Notes: generated from the letters alone by a model not told the origin. Counted from the stretch's first letter, positions 1 through 6,866 are shown. The stretch is 7,282 nt of DNA from Gammaproteobacteria bacterium (GCA_013002925.1 JABDLQ010000458.1:1-7282); one strand, 5' to 3'. A program made the numbers and translations.

Positions 1-443
1 TGAGCAAACCCGCCACTTGCCAGACCAAATGACACCAGACCTTTCTCACGAAGACCCTCGATCATTGTGCGATCCATCGCTTTTCGAACGACGTCAACCT
101 CTTCAAGACTGTCAAACAAAAACGGCAGCCCGTAGAGATTCATACCAGGATACCGCTCTGCCAGCGAGCCGGCGGTAAAAGCTCCACCATGCAATTGGCC
201 ATTGCGCATCTTGCGCAAGACTTTTTTGTCATTGCCCATCACGCCACCGCCATAGAATTTGAACTTCACCCTGCCATCGGTGCGTTGCAATATTTCCGCC
301 GCTCCCGATTTCATCTGCTTCATCCACTCAGATCCCTCCGGAGCCAAAGTGGCAATTTTTAACGTCGTGGAATCTGCAGCCATTGGAGCTGCAGTCAACG
401 CCAGCACCGCTACAGTAACAAGTCCCTGTAAAATCTTGGTCAT
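1..443 (-). CDS. TRAP transporter substrate-binding protein, DctP/TatP type (partial, C-terminus outside window)
   Basis: This is the N-terminal 147 residues of a periplasmic TRAP-transporter receptor, which would capture a small, probably carboxylate-containing ligand and hand it to the DctQ/DctM membrane subunits. The start is ATG at 443-441, preceded by AGGA six bases upstream. Residues 1-23 form a Sec signal peptide (MTKILQG, then a hydrophobic core) with a likely cut after APMAA. The mature protein opens with the family's first beta strand, LKIATLAPEGSEWMKQM (28-44), then GRVKFKFYGGGVMGNDKK (57-74), the GQLHGGAFTAG segment (82-92) and YGLPFLFDS (104-112), all typical of DctP. The gene follows the TatT-like lipoprotein gene by 36 bases, the TatT-TatP order of TPAT systems, so it is probably TatP rather than a stand-alone DctP. 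The substrate cannot be read from this fragment, because the conserved ligand-binding arginine lies beyond the window. An in-frame GTG at 464-462 is an alternative start. Confidence 0.88.
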   Translation of the reverse strand, partial: MTKILQGLVTVAVLALTAAPMAADSTTLKIATLAPEGSEWMKQMKSGAAEILQRTDGRVKFKFYGGGVMGNDKKVLRKMRNGQLHGGAFTAGSLAERYPGMNLYGLPFLFDSLEEVDVVRKAMDRTMIEGLREKGLVSFGLASGGFA

Positions 444-480
444 AGTTTTTCCTGGTATATACACAATAGTCTTCCCTGGT
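442..480 (-). promoter_or_regulatory. Duplicated ribosome-binding/start region before the TRAP receptor gene
   Basis: Two 15-base copies, 480-466 (ACCAGGGAAGACTAT) and 456-442 (ACCAGGAAAAACTAT), match at 13 of 15 positions and repeat with a 24-base period. Each carries a Shine-Dalgarno-like core, AGGGA or AGGA. The downstream copy runs into the ATG at 443-441. The upstream copy runs into ATT at 467-465 followed by GTG at 464-462. All three codons are in the same frame with no stop between them, so the receptor could also start seven or eight codons earlier. The first base of the upstream copy is the last base of the preceding gene's stop codon. Confidence 0.6.
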
Positions 481-1346
481 TAAAAATAGTCATCGGCCGT
501 CGCTAACAGACGCCGCGCCTCTTCCTGGGCCATCACATTCAGCAGCGTGCTCCCTCCAGCGGTAGGATCTGCCGCCAGCACCGCATTCAAAAGCTCGTCA
601 TGCAGTTCGCGTTCATACAGTGTGCGCGCATAAAATCTCGCAAAGCTGACTTTGACACTCAAATCAGTGCCGTTGGAAAGCGCAATGGCCCGTTCGAAAT
701 AAGCACGTCCCTTTTCCGGGTTGCCGCCGAGCGCAGGAGACCTGATTGAATTCAACACACCCAGATACAAATTGATGTTGCCGACCTCGTAGCCGTCATT
801 GATCTCGTCAAGCCTGGTCAGCAGCGCCTCGACTTTAGGCAATTCCGCCAGCACACCCCAGTCACCGCTGTTTGCCTGGATGTACGACAGCCACGCGGTC
901 GCCAGGCTAAAGAGGGCTTCGACATCACGACTGCGCCGCTGATCAACAAAACCCTGCCATTGGTCAAAGCTCATCGACCGGATGTCACAGCTTTGCGGGT
1001 ATTCGATGCAAAGCGCCCGCTGTGCATATTTCCAGGCCCGGGATGTCAGCCGGGTTGCGCGTTCCGGTTCATCGACAAAAACACCGCCGTAGGCCGCATA
1101 CAGGGCCGCAGTGCTGTGTAACAGGTCGGGATTGTCCGGATCGCCCTGCACAAAACTGTCCAGCAGTAACAGGTAGGCCGGCACAGCCTGGCGGACAGTA
1201 TCGGGATCATCCTGATCCAGCATGGCGCTGGTGAGATTGGTCGCCATGCCATCCACGGCGTTATTGATGACCAGCGAACAGCCTGGCAGTCCGATGAGCA
1301 AAAGCAGCATCAGCAGCAATCGAAAGCCTGTTGTAACAGCCGGCAT
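480..1346 (-). CDS. TatT-like lipoprotein, TPR-type accessory subunit of a TRAP transporter (TPAT)
   Basis: The 288-residue product has a lipoprotein signal peptide: basic R9, a leucine-rich core (10-20) and a lipobox ending LPGC, so Cys23 should be lipidated. Ser24 at +2 argues for the outer membrane, facing the periplasm. The rest is almost wholly helical and TPR-like. The stretch NLYLGVLNS, then PALGGNPEKGRAYFERAIAL (about 192-223), and the final tyrosine- and leucine-rich helices resemble the TRAP transporter TatT component family, known from Treponema pallidum Tp0956. That protein is reported to form a trimer that docks three TatP receptors. This assignment is from recognition of the pattern, not a search. 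The start at 1346 is supported by AGGGAG five to six bases upstream. A receptor gene follows after 36 bases, which strongly supports the assignment. The family's biochemical role, possibly binding hydrophobic ligands, is unsettled. The proline at -2 of the lipobox is uncommon but tolerated. Confidence 0.85.
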   Translation of the reverse strand: MPAVTTGFRLLLMLLLLIGLPGCSLVINNAVDGMATNLTSAMLDQDDPDTVRQAVPAYLLLLDSFVQGDPDNPDLLHSTAALYAAYGGVFVDEPERATRLTSRAWKYAQRALCIEYPQSCDIRSMSFDQWQGFVDQRRSRDVEALFSLATAWLSYIQANSGDWGVLAELPKVEALLTRLDEINDGYEVGNINLYLGVLNSIRSPALGGNPEKGRAYFERAIALSNGTDLSVKVSFARFYARTLYERELHDELLNAVLAADPTAGGSTLLNVMAQEEARRLLATADDYF

Positions 1347-1377
1347 GGCGTCTCCCTGTTCGGCGCCTAAACGTCCA

Positions 1378-1406
1378 ATTATAGTAGAGTTTATCCCCGG
1401 GCAGGA
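1378..1406 (-). promoter_or_regulatory. Probable sigma-70 promoter of the tatT-tatP unit
   Basis: A perfect TATAAT lies at 1383-1378, 31 bases upstream of the lipoprotein ATG, giving a leader of about 25 bases if transcription starts near 1371. No good -35 box is present: the hexamers at 16-19 bases distance share only one or two bases with TTGACA, and there is no TG extension. The promoter may therefore need an activator or be weak. Its position in the 97-base gap after htpG fits an independent start for this unit. Confidence 0.45.
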
Positions 1407-1443
1407 GTTCCCTCCAGCACTAAGCTGCCGGATTCGCCGGCGC

Positions 1444-3294
1444 TCAGGAACTCACCGCCAGGATGACCTGGTTCATGCGCTGAACAAATGCCGCAGGGTC
1501 TTTCAGCTGACCCCCTTCGGCCAGAATTGCCTGTTCAAACACTAACGATGCGTAATCACGAAACAATTCTTTATCTTTTTCGATATTCATGCGCACAATC
1601 AAGGGGTGACTCGGGTTGATTTCAAGCACCGGCTTGACCTCGGGCATCGCCTGCCCGGCCTGTTCCAGCATGCTCTTTAGAAAGCCGCTGGGAGCGCCCT
1701 CCTGTGCAACCACACAGCTCGGAGAGTCCACCAGGCGGCTTGACAATCGCACTTCTTCAACCCGTTCGGCAAGCAATGACTGAATGCGTGCCAGCAGATC
1801 ACGGTACTGTTCGTCGAGTTGTTGCTGTGATTCCTTATCCCCGGCTTCATCATCAAGATCCAGGTCGCCATGTGCAACCGAACGCAACGGATGATCTTCA
1901 AAGCTGGACAGATGGGTCACCAGCCATTCGTCAATACGATCCCCCAACAGCAACACCTCGTAACCACGCTTGCGCAATCCTTCAATATGAGGACTGGTGG
2001 ACGCTGCAGTTTTACTGTCGGCGATCATGTAATAAATTTCTTTTTGAGCGCTCTTCATGCGGCCGACATAATCAGACAGGGATGTGGTTTCATCAAGGCT
2101 GTCGTTGTGAGTAGATGCGAACCGCAGCAGCCCGGCCAGCGCCGCCTGGTTACCTTGATCTTCGACTATCCCCTCTTTGAGTACTGCCCCAAACAAATCC
2201 CAGAACTTCTGATACTTTTCAGGCTCATCCCTGGCAATGGACGTCAGCAAACCAAGAATCTTTTTTGTGGACCCGGAACGAATCGCATCTACCGTGCGAT
2301 TGGACTGCAACAATTCACGTGAAACGTTCAGTGGCAGGTCATTGGAGTCCACGAGGCCGCGTACAAACCGCAGGTAGCGAGGCAACAACTGTGATTTGTC
2401 TTCGAGTATAAATACCCGCTGAATAAACAATTTGACGCCATGCTGCTGTTCTCTTTCGTACAAATCGTACGGCCGCTGAGTGGGAATAAAATACAGTGAA
2501 GTGTAGTCGTATTTACCTTCGACGCGGTTATGTACCCATGCCAGCGGTTCGTCTATCGCATGCGCAATTGACTGGTAAAGATCCTTGTATTGCTGGTCTT
2601 CGATTTCGTTCTTGGGCCGTTGCCAAAGTGCAGTGCTGTCATTAATGACTTCAAATTCACCCTCCTCGTTTTGCAATCGAATCGGGATGCCAATGTGGTC
2701 AGAATAACGCTTGACGATAAACTGCAAACGCGAGGGTTCCAGAAACTCCTGCTCATCATCACGCAGTGTCAGCGTGATCCGGGTACCACGCCGGGCATAA
2801 TCGCTGTCTTCGATTGCGTACTGACCGCTGCCATCGGAACTCCAACGCACTGCTTTGTCTTCACCAGCCCGCAGACTGTCGACCGTGACATGTTTTGCCA
2901 CTACAAACGCGGAGTAAAACCCGACCCCGAACTGGCCAATCAACTGCGCATCTTTTTGCTGATCACCGGTGAGCCTGGCCAGATATTCGCGGGTGCCAGA
3001 TCCTGCTATCGTGCCCAGAAACTCAGCAATTTCGGTGTGGGACATGCCGATCCCGTTATCAGTCACCGTGATGGTCCCGGCTTCCTTGTCGACCGACAAA
3101 TTAATCTCAAAATCGCTACCTTCGGTCAGCAAATCCGGGTTTTGCAGCCCTTCAAAACGCAGCTTGTCGCACGCATCCGAAGCATTCGACACCAATTCAC
3201 GCAAGAATATTTCCTTGTTTGAATACAGGGAATGAATCATGAGCTTTAACAGCTGGGTTACTTCTGCCTGGAACGCATGCGTCGTCGCAGTCAT
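1444..3294 (-). CDS. htpG: Molecular chaperone HtpG (bacterial Hsp90)
   Basis: This is an ATP-dependent cytosolic Hsp90 homodimer that remodels and stabilises client proteins, mainly under heat and other stress. At 616 residues it is close to the E. coli protein (624) and looks complete. The N-terminal GHKL ATPase domain shows RELVSNASDACDKLR (32-46) with catalytic Glu33 and Mg-binding Asn37, DNGIGM (79-84) with adenine-binding Asp79, the lid segment GTIAGSGT (94-101), GQFGVGFYSAFVV (120-132) and RRGTRITL (168-175). The middle domain has GVKLFIQRVFILED (286-299) and LPLNVSRELLQ (320-330), where Arg326 is the catalytic-loop arginine that contacts the ATP gamma-phosphate. The C-terminal dimerisation domain is present and, as in other bacteria, there is no MEEVD tail. 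The ATG at 3294 follows GGAGG by seven bases. It is the only gene between two intergenic gaps with promoter-like elements, so it is probably monocistronic with its own heat-shock promoter. Confidence 0.98.
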   Translation of the reverse strand: MTATTHAFQAEVTQLLKLMIHSLYSNKEIFLRELVSNASDACDKLRFEGLQNPDLLTEGSDFEINLSVDKEAGTITVTDNGIGMSHTEIAEFLGTIAGSGTREYLARLTGDQQKDAQLIGQFGVGFYSAFVVAKHVTVDSLRAGEDKAVRWSSDGSGQYAIEDSDYARRGTRITLTLRDDEQEFLEPSRLQFIVKRYSDHIGIPIRLQNEEGEFEVINDSTALWQRPKNEIEDQQYKDLYQSIAHAIDEPLAWVHNRVEGKYDYTSLYFIPTQRPYDLYEREQQHGVKLFIQRVFILEDKSQLLPRYLRFVRGLVDSNDLPLNVSRELLQSNRTVDAIRSGSTKKILGLLTSIARDEPEKYQKFWDLFGAVLKEGIVEDQGNQAALAGLLRFASTHNDSLDETTSLSDYVGRMKSAQKEIYYMIADSKTAASTSPHIEGLRKRGYEVLLLGDRIDEWLVTHLSSFEDHPLRSVAHGDLDLDDEAGDKESQQQLDEQYRDLLARIQSLLAERVEEVRLSSRLVDSPSCVVAQEGAPSGFLKSMLEQAGQAMPEVKPVLEINPSHPLIVRMNIEKDKELFRDYASLVFEQAILAEGGQLKDPAAFVQRMNQVILAVSS

Positions 3295-3338
3295 ATGTGA
3301 TCCTCCGGATTGCTGGCGAATATGGAATCAGATGAATG

Positions 3339-3367
3339 AGATAGTGTCACCTGCACCGTTTTTCAAG
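3339..3367 (-). promoter_or_regulatory. Candidate sigma-32 (heat-shock) promoter of htpG
   Basis: Upstream of htpG the minus strand reads CTTGAAA at 3367-3361, a perfect sigma-32 -35 core. Fourteen bases later comes CACTATCT at 3346-3339. From memory, the E. coli htpG promoter is CTTGAAA, 14 bases, CCCCATCT, so the -35 and spacing match exactly and the -10 agrees at six of eight positions. The predicted start is near 3332, giving a leader of roughly 37 bases. The same DNA can be read as a sigma-70 promoter, TTGAAA then 17 bases then TATCTC, so basal transcription by the housekeeping factor is possible. Confidence 0.6.
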
Positions 3368-3371
3368 TCTC

Positions 3372-3409
3372 AAAATGCACATAGCGGGCAACAGCCCGCT
3401 ATGTGCATT
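3372..3409 (-). terminator. Rho-independent terminator of the rpsP-rimM-trmD-rplS operon
   Basis: A perfect 16-bp inverted repeat (arms 3409-3394 and 3389-3374) with a 4-base TGTT loop begins 17 bases after the rplS stop. On the minus strand it is followed by a short run, ATTTTG, so the U-tract is only four bases and partly inside the stem. The very stable GC-rich stem top and the position at the operon end support termination. The transcript side ends only a few bases before the htpG -35 box. Confidence 0.75.
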
Positions 3410-3426
3410 ACCTGAGCCCTGAAAAA

Positions 3427-3771
3427 CTAGATTTTTTCTTTGATGCGTGCAGCCTTGCCGGTACGTTCACGCAAATAGTACAGCTTTGCCCGACGCACAT
3501 CACCGCGCCGCTTGACCTTGATCTCGCCAATGACCGGGCTATAGGTCTGAAAGACTCTTTCGACGCCCTCGCCATGAGAGATCTTGCGCACTGTAAATGC
3601 CGAATTCAGACCACGATTACGCTTGGCAATCACCACGCCTTCATAAGCCTGCAGTCTTTCGCGCTCACCTTCTTTTACCTTGACCTGAACCACTACGGTA
3701 TCCCCGGGCGCAAACTCCGGTATCTCGCGGTTCATCTGTTCGTGCTCAAGCTCATCAATTATATTTGCCAT
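3427..3771 (-). CDS. rplS: 50S ribosomal protein L19
   Basis: This is the large-subunit protein that sits at the 30S-50S interface near the base of the L14/L19 bridge. The 114-residue product begins MANIIDELEHEQM and is nearly the E. coli length (115, from memory). Family signatures include FAPGDTVVVQVKVKEGERER, LQAYEGVVIAKRNRGLNSAF, TVRKISHGEGVERVFQTYSP and the basic C-terminus VRRAKLYYLRERTGKAARIK. I chose the ATG at 3771 rather than the in-frame ATG at 3786 because it has AGGTGA five bases upstream and the protein then starts at the usual family position. It is the last gene of the operon, 24 bases after trmD, and is followed by a strong hairpin. Confidence 0.97.
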   Translation of the reverse strand: MANIIDELEHEQMNREIPEFAPGDTVVVQVKVKEGERERLQAYEGVVIAKRNRGLNSAFTVRKISHGEGVERVFQTYSPVIGEIKVKRRGDVRRAKLYYLRERTGKAARIKEKI

Positions 3772-3795
3772 GTCATTCACCTGCATTCCCGCACA

Positions 3796-4551
3796 TTACG
3801 GGTCTTTTGGATTGTTGTTCAGCTCCTGGATGTACTCATCCAGAAGGTGCTGTTCATTTGTACTCAGTCCACGTTCTTCCAACATCTGTGGCCGCCTTTG
3901 CCACGTGCGTCCCAGCGCCTGTTTGAGACGCCAGTTTGCAATCTGCTCATGATCGCCGCTTGCCAGTACCGGCGGTACGGCGCGCCCATCAATAACATCC
4001 GGCCGCGTATAGTGCGGATAGTCAAGCAGTCCCCTCATAAAGGAGTCTTCGTCTGCCGAGCGCTCATCACCCAACACCCCCGGCAGTAATCTCACCACGC
4101 TATCGATCACCACCATGGCGGCAAGCTCGCCACCGCTCAGCACATAATTGCCTATCGATAGCTCGGCGTCGACGCCCATGTCCAGAACCCGCTCATCGAC
4201 CCCTTCGTAGCGCCCTGCCACCAGGACCAAACCCGGCAGCTGAGCCAGCTCAACCGCTTTTTGCTGTGTCAGCAACGTCCCTTGTGGGGACAGCATCAGT
4301 ACGGGTGCGCCCGGAGGCGCTGCTCGTTTCGCCGTCGCGATCGCCGTTGCCAGTGGCGCCGCTTTCATTACCATGCCCGGACCACCGCCGTAAGGCCGGT
4401 CGTCCACTGTGCGATGCACATCCGTCGTAAAATCTCGCGGATTCAGCACCTGCAAACCGGCCAGACCCGCCGTCATCGCCCGGCCAACCACACCACTTTC
4501 TGTGACGGCATCCAGCATCTTTGGAAACAATGTTATGCAGGTGATTTTCAT
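3796..4551 (-). CDS. trmD: tRNA (guanine37-N1)-methyltransferase TrmD
   Basis: TrmD transfers a methyl group from S-adenosylmethionine to N1 of G37, 3' of the anticodon, in tRNAs reading CNN codons and some others, preventing +1 frameshifts. It is a SPOUT-class homodimer whose deep trefoil knot binds the cofactor. Visible motifs are LFPKMLDAV near the N-terminus, RPYGGGPGMVMK (52-63), LMLSPQG (85-91), the knot segments AGRYEGVDER (112-121) and SIGNYVLSGGE (132-142), and RSADEDSF (164-171). Asp169, the proposed general base, and Arg154 fall at the same numbers as in E. coli. The length of 251 residues is normal. The gene starts 22 bases after rimM. Its Shine-Dalgarno is poor (GGGA about nine bases before the ATG), which fits the low TrmD yield relative to the ribosomal proteins known in E. 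coli, though that parallel is inference. Confidence 0.98.
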   Translation of the reverse strand: MKITCITLFPKMLDAVTESGVVGRAMTAGLAGLQVLNPRDFTTDVHRTVDDRPYGGGPGMVMKAAPLATAIATAKRAAPPGAPVLMLSPQGTLLTQQKAVELAQLPGLVLVAGRYEGVDERVLDMGVDAELSIGNYVLSGGELAAMVVIDSVVRLLPGVLGDERSADEDSFMRGLLDYPHYTRPDVIDGRAVPPVLASGDHEQIANWRLKQALGRTWQRRPQMLEERGLSTNEQHLLDEYIQELNNNPKDP

Positions 4552-4573
4552 CAGTGCCGTCCCGCTGGTCCGA

Positions 4574-5089
4574 CTAAAATTCCGGATCCCAGTCGACAGT
4601 AATCATCCCTTCTTTCAGGTCTACCGCCTTGACCACCTGCTGCATTACAAACGGCACCAGTCGCTGTCGTTGATCATCGTCGATCACCATGACGTCATTG
4701 GCGCCGGTTTCCATCATTTGCGTGATACGGCCAAGTGTCACGTGGTCCGTAGTCCGCACTGTCAGACCGATTAAATCTGTCCAGTAGTAACATCCATCCC
4801 CGGCGTCAGGAAGGCAATCACGCGCTACGCCGATCTGCGCCCCTTTGAGTGCCAGTGCCGCATCGCGGTCAGTGACGTTTGCCAGCCTGGCAACAAGGCC
4901 CTTGCCTTGCGGGCGTCCCTCCAGCACCTCGTGCTGGCGCCACCTGGTACCATCGGACAATTGCCAGGGTTTATATTCAAATACATTAACTGGCGGGTCT
5001 GTGTACGACACCACTTTGACCCAGCCCTTGATCCCGGCAGCACCTGTGACGGTGCCGATAACGACCATGTTGTCGCTGTTCCGGGTCAT
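4574..5089 (-). CDS. rimM: Ribosome maturation factor RimM
   Basis: RimM binds the 30S subunit head through S19 and assists late 16S rRNA processing and folding. The 171-residue protein is slightly shorter than E. coli RimM (182). Its N-terminal domain shows VIGTVTGAAGIKGWVKVVSYTD (10-31) and LVARLANVTDRDAALALKG, the typical beta-barrel signature. The C-terminal PRC-barrel domain begins at CYYWTDLIGLTV, where the paired tyrosines and tryptophan match the family's YYW motif, and continues through LGRITQMMETGANDVMVI and LVPFV. I keep the ATG at 5089, which has GGTGA six bases upstream. An internal ATG at 5068 would remove seven residues and is a weaker alternative. The gene starts 14 bases after rpsP, so translational coupling is plausible. 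Confidence 0.96.
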   Translation of the reverse strand: MTRNSDNMVVIGTVTGAAGIKGWVKVVSYTDPPVNVFEYKPWQLSDGTRWRQHEVLEGRPQGKGLVARLANVTDRDAALALKGAQIGVARDCLPDAGDGCYYWTDLIGLTVRTTDHVTLGRITQMMETGANDVMVIDDDQRQRLVPFVMQQVVKAVDLKEGMITVDWDPEF

Positions 5090-5103
5090 TGCTGCTCACC
5101 GCA

Positions 5104-5355
5104 TCAGGCGTCAGCTTTGCCCTTTCTCTTCAGCAGGTAACTTACCCGGTCGCTCACCTGAGCGCCCTTGCTGACCCAGTAATCCGCACGCTCGGAATCC
5201 ACGTTCAGCTCCTGTTCCTGGCCTTTGGCCATCGGATTGTAGTAGCCAAGCTTCTCAAGATAACGACCGTCGCGACGATTGCGACTGTCGGTAACAACAA
5301 TGTGATAAAACGGCTTCTTTTTAGCGCCGCCTCGCGATAAACGTATGGTAACCAT
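5104..5355 (-). CDS. rpsP: 30S ribosomal protein S16
   Basis: S16 is a primary assembly protein of the 30S body and binds the 5' domain of 16S rRNA. The 83-residue product matches the family throughout: the start MVTIRLSRGGAKKKPFYHIV, then DSRNRRDGRYLEKLGYYNP, and a C-terminal helix region with WVSKGAQVSDRVSYLLKR. The length is within one residue of E. coli S16. It is the first gene of the four-gene operon, preceded by its own promoter and a leader hairpin, with GGAAAGA about 8-9 bases before the ATG serving as ribosome-binding site. Confidence 0.98.
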   Translation of the reverse strand: MVTIRLSRGGAKKKPFYHIVVTDSRNRRDGRYLEKLGYYNPMAKGQEQELNVDSERADYWVSKGAQVSDRVSYLLKRKGKADA

Positions 5356-5376
5356 ATTCTGTCTTTCCAGGTACGT

Positions 5377-5408
5377 AAAAGGGCCCGCGGCGCTTGGCGA
5401 CGCGGGCC
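5377..5408 (-). promoter_or_regulatory. GC-rich leader hairpin with U-run before rpsP (attenuator or ffh terminator)
   Basis: The arms 5408-5401 and 5389-5382 (GGCCCGCG and its complement) form an 8-bp all-GC stem. Beyond one mismatch a further 3-bp stem closes a three-base loop. The minus-strand transcript continues with C and then TTTT at 5380-5377, so the element has the form of an intrinsic terminator. It lies 21 bases before the rpsP ATG and downstream of the candidate rpsP promoter, so it could attenuate the ribosomal operon as well as stop read-through from ffh. Confidence 0.65.
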
Positions 5409-5422
5409 GAACTAAACACGCG

Positions 5423-5450
5423 ATTGTACGGTAAAAATTGGAAAAGTGAA
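5423..5450 (-). promoter_or_regulatory. Candidate sigma-70 promoter of the rpsP operon
   Basis: On the minus strand TACAAT (5428-5423, five of six consensus bases) is preceded at a 16-base spacing by TTCACT (5450-5445, four of six). The predicted transcription start near 5416 gives a leader of about 60 bases that contains the GC-rich hairpin. The A/T-rich stretch just upstream (AAAAAAG, 5458-5452) could act as a weak UP element, which would suit a ribosomal operon. Confidence 0.55.
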
Positions 5451-5468
5451 GCTTTTTTGCTCGATTAA

Positions 5469-6830
5469 TCAGCGGCGGCCCATTCCGGGAGGCATTCGCC
5501 CCTGCAAAGCTCTCATCATGCCTTTCATCCCACCTTTGGACATTTTTTTCATCATTTTCTGCATCTGTAGCTGCTGCTTCATTAGCCGGTTGAGGTCCTG
5601 AACCTGCAAACCAGCTCCATTGGCAATTCTGCGTTTGCGTGACCCATTGATAAGCTTGGGAAATTTACGCTCTCGTGGTGTCATGGAATTAATCAGCGCA
5701 ATTTGATGCCGCAATGCCCGATCGTCGACACCAGCGGCAGCCTTGGCCGGCAACTTGCCCATGCCCGGGAGCTTGTCAAGCATCGCTGCCATCCCGCCCA
5801 TGTCAAGCATCTGATTAAGTTGGGTTCGTAAGTCATTATAATCAAACGCTTTGCCTGTTTTGAGTTTCTTGGCAAGTTGGGCAGCCTCATCCTGATCAAC
5901 CTTTTCCTGGACCTCTTCGACCAACCCGACAACATCGCCCATACCAAGAATGCGGCCCGCCAGACGCTCCGGATGAAACGGCTCAAGTGCCTCGATTTTT
6001 TCTCCGCTGCCCAGAAATTTTATGGGTTTGCCCGTGACATGACGAACCGACAGCGCCGCCCCGCCACGCGCATCACCATCGGTTTTAGTCAGTATCACAC
6101 CGGTCAGGGGCAAGGCCTCATCAAAGGCCCTGGCGGCAATCACGGCGTCCTGGCCCGCCATGGCATCCACGACAAACAGTGTTTCAATCGGATCACACGC
6201 CGCGTGGACTTTTTGCACTTCGCTCATCATGTCCCCGTCGATATGCAGCCGACCGGCGGTATCCACGATGACCACATCCATTGACTGGCGTTTGCCTTCG
6301 GCGACGCTGCGCCGCGCAATATCCGCGGCTTTTTCCTTCACGCTGCTGGGTAAAAATGTAGCGCCCACCTGGCCCGCCAACCGTTCCAGCTGCAAAATGG
6401 CCGCCGGACGATAAATATCCGCGCTCACCAGCATCACTTTTTTGTTGAGCTTTTGCGTGAGGTAAAGCGCCAGTTTCGCCGCGGTCGTGGTTTTACCCGC
6501 ACCCTGCAGGCCTGCCATCAACACCACGGCAGGAGGCTGGGTTTTGAGATTGAGAGACTCGTTGGCCTCACCCATGACCCGGGTCAGTTCGTCATTGACC
6601 AGTTTTATAAACGCCTGACCGGGCGTCAGGCTCCGTGCAAACTCCGCTCCAAGCGCCTGTTCACGCAGCGCGGCGATCATTTCTTTGACGACCGGTAAGG
6701 CTACGTCGGCCTCGAGCAACGCCATGCGCACCTGGCGCAGTGCCTCCTGGATATTCTCTTCGGTCAAACGCCCTTTGCCGCGCAGTTTGCCCATCACGCC
6801 ATCGAGACGCTCACTCAGATTTTCAAACAT
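5469..6830 (-). CDS. ffh: Signal recognition particle protein Ffh (SRP54 homologue)
   Basis: Ffh is a GTPase that, with 4.5S RNA, binds signal sequences on nascent inner-membrane proteins and delivers ribosomes to the receptor FtsY. The 453-residue product equals the E. coli length. The N domain begins MFENLSERLDGVMGKLRG and includes the ALLEADVAL motif. The GTPase domain shows the P-loop GLQGAGKT (107-114, the same numbers as E. coli), DIYRPAA, DTAGR (190-194), TKTDGDARGGAALS (from 248) and GSGEK (274-278). The methionine-rich M domain carries the RNA-binding GSRKRRIANGAG (396-407), then clustered Met residues and the tail MGRR. I chose the ATG at 6830 over an in-frame ATG at 6893 because it has AGGA about six bases upstream and the product then begins like known Ffh. 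No strong terminator lies immediately after the stop, only a weak 5-bp AAAAG/CTTTT stem. Confidence 0.98.
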   Translation of the reverse strand: MFENLSERLDGVMGKLRGKGRLTEENIQEALRQVRMALLEADVALPVVKEMIAALREQALGAEFARSLTPGQAFIKLVNDELTRVMGEANESLNLKTQPPAVVLMAGLQGAGKTTTAAKLALYLTQKLNKKVMLVSADIYRPAAILQLERLAGQVGATFLPSSVKEKAADIARRSVAEGKRQSMDVVIVDTAGRLHIDGDMMSEVQKVHAACDPIETLFVVDAMAGQDAVIAARAFDEALPLTGVILTKTDGDARGGAALSVRHVTGKPIKFLGSGEKIEALEPFHPERLAGRILGMGDVVGLVEEVQEKVDQDEAAQLAKKLKTGKAFDYNDLRTQLNQMLDMGGMAAMLDKLPGMGKLPAKAAAGVDDRALRHQIALINSMTPRERKFPKLINGSRKRRIANGAGLQVQDLNRLMKQQLQMQKMMKKMSKGGMKGMMRALQGRMPPGMGRR

Positions 6831-6866
6831 AGTGATCCTGCTTGTGATCCATAATTGCGAAGGTTC

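Noticed and set aside
259..483. A short plus-strand open frame at the tatT-tatP junction
   Set aside because: It overlaps the receptor's signal peptide and N-terminal domain on the other strand, where the DctP-like translation is clearly the real one.
1427..1441. Inverted repeat GCCGG/CCGGC just after the htpG stop codon, considered as a terminator
   Set aside because: The stem is only 5 bp and no U-run follows on the minus strand, so it is not a credible intrinsic terminator. How htpG transcription ends is not evident.
2590..3222. A 210-codon plus-strand open frame inside htpG
   Set aside because: It is antisense to a complete, motif-verified HtpG, has no recognisable protein features, and is explained by the codon use of the opposite strand.
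3772..3786. A five-residue extension of L19 from the ATG at 3786
   Set aside because: The ATG at 3771 has AGGTGA at proper spacing and matches the conserved L19 N-terminus. The extension would include that ribosome-binding site.
3403..4089. A 228-codon plus-strand open frame across rplS and trmD
   Set aside because: It runs antisense through two conserved genes and the terminator, shows no family motif, and has no convincing ribosome-binding site.
5469..6830. The ffh-rpsP-rimM-trmD-rplS cluster as a possible novel system
   Set aside because: This is the well-known conserved housekeeping arrangement, and all five proteins carry normal motifs and lengths.
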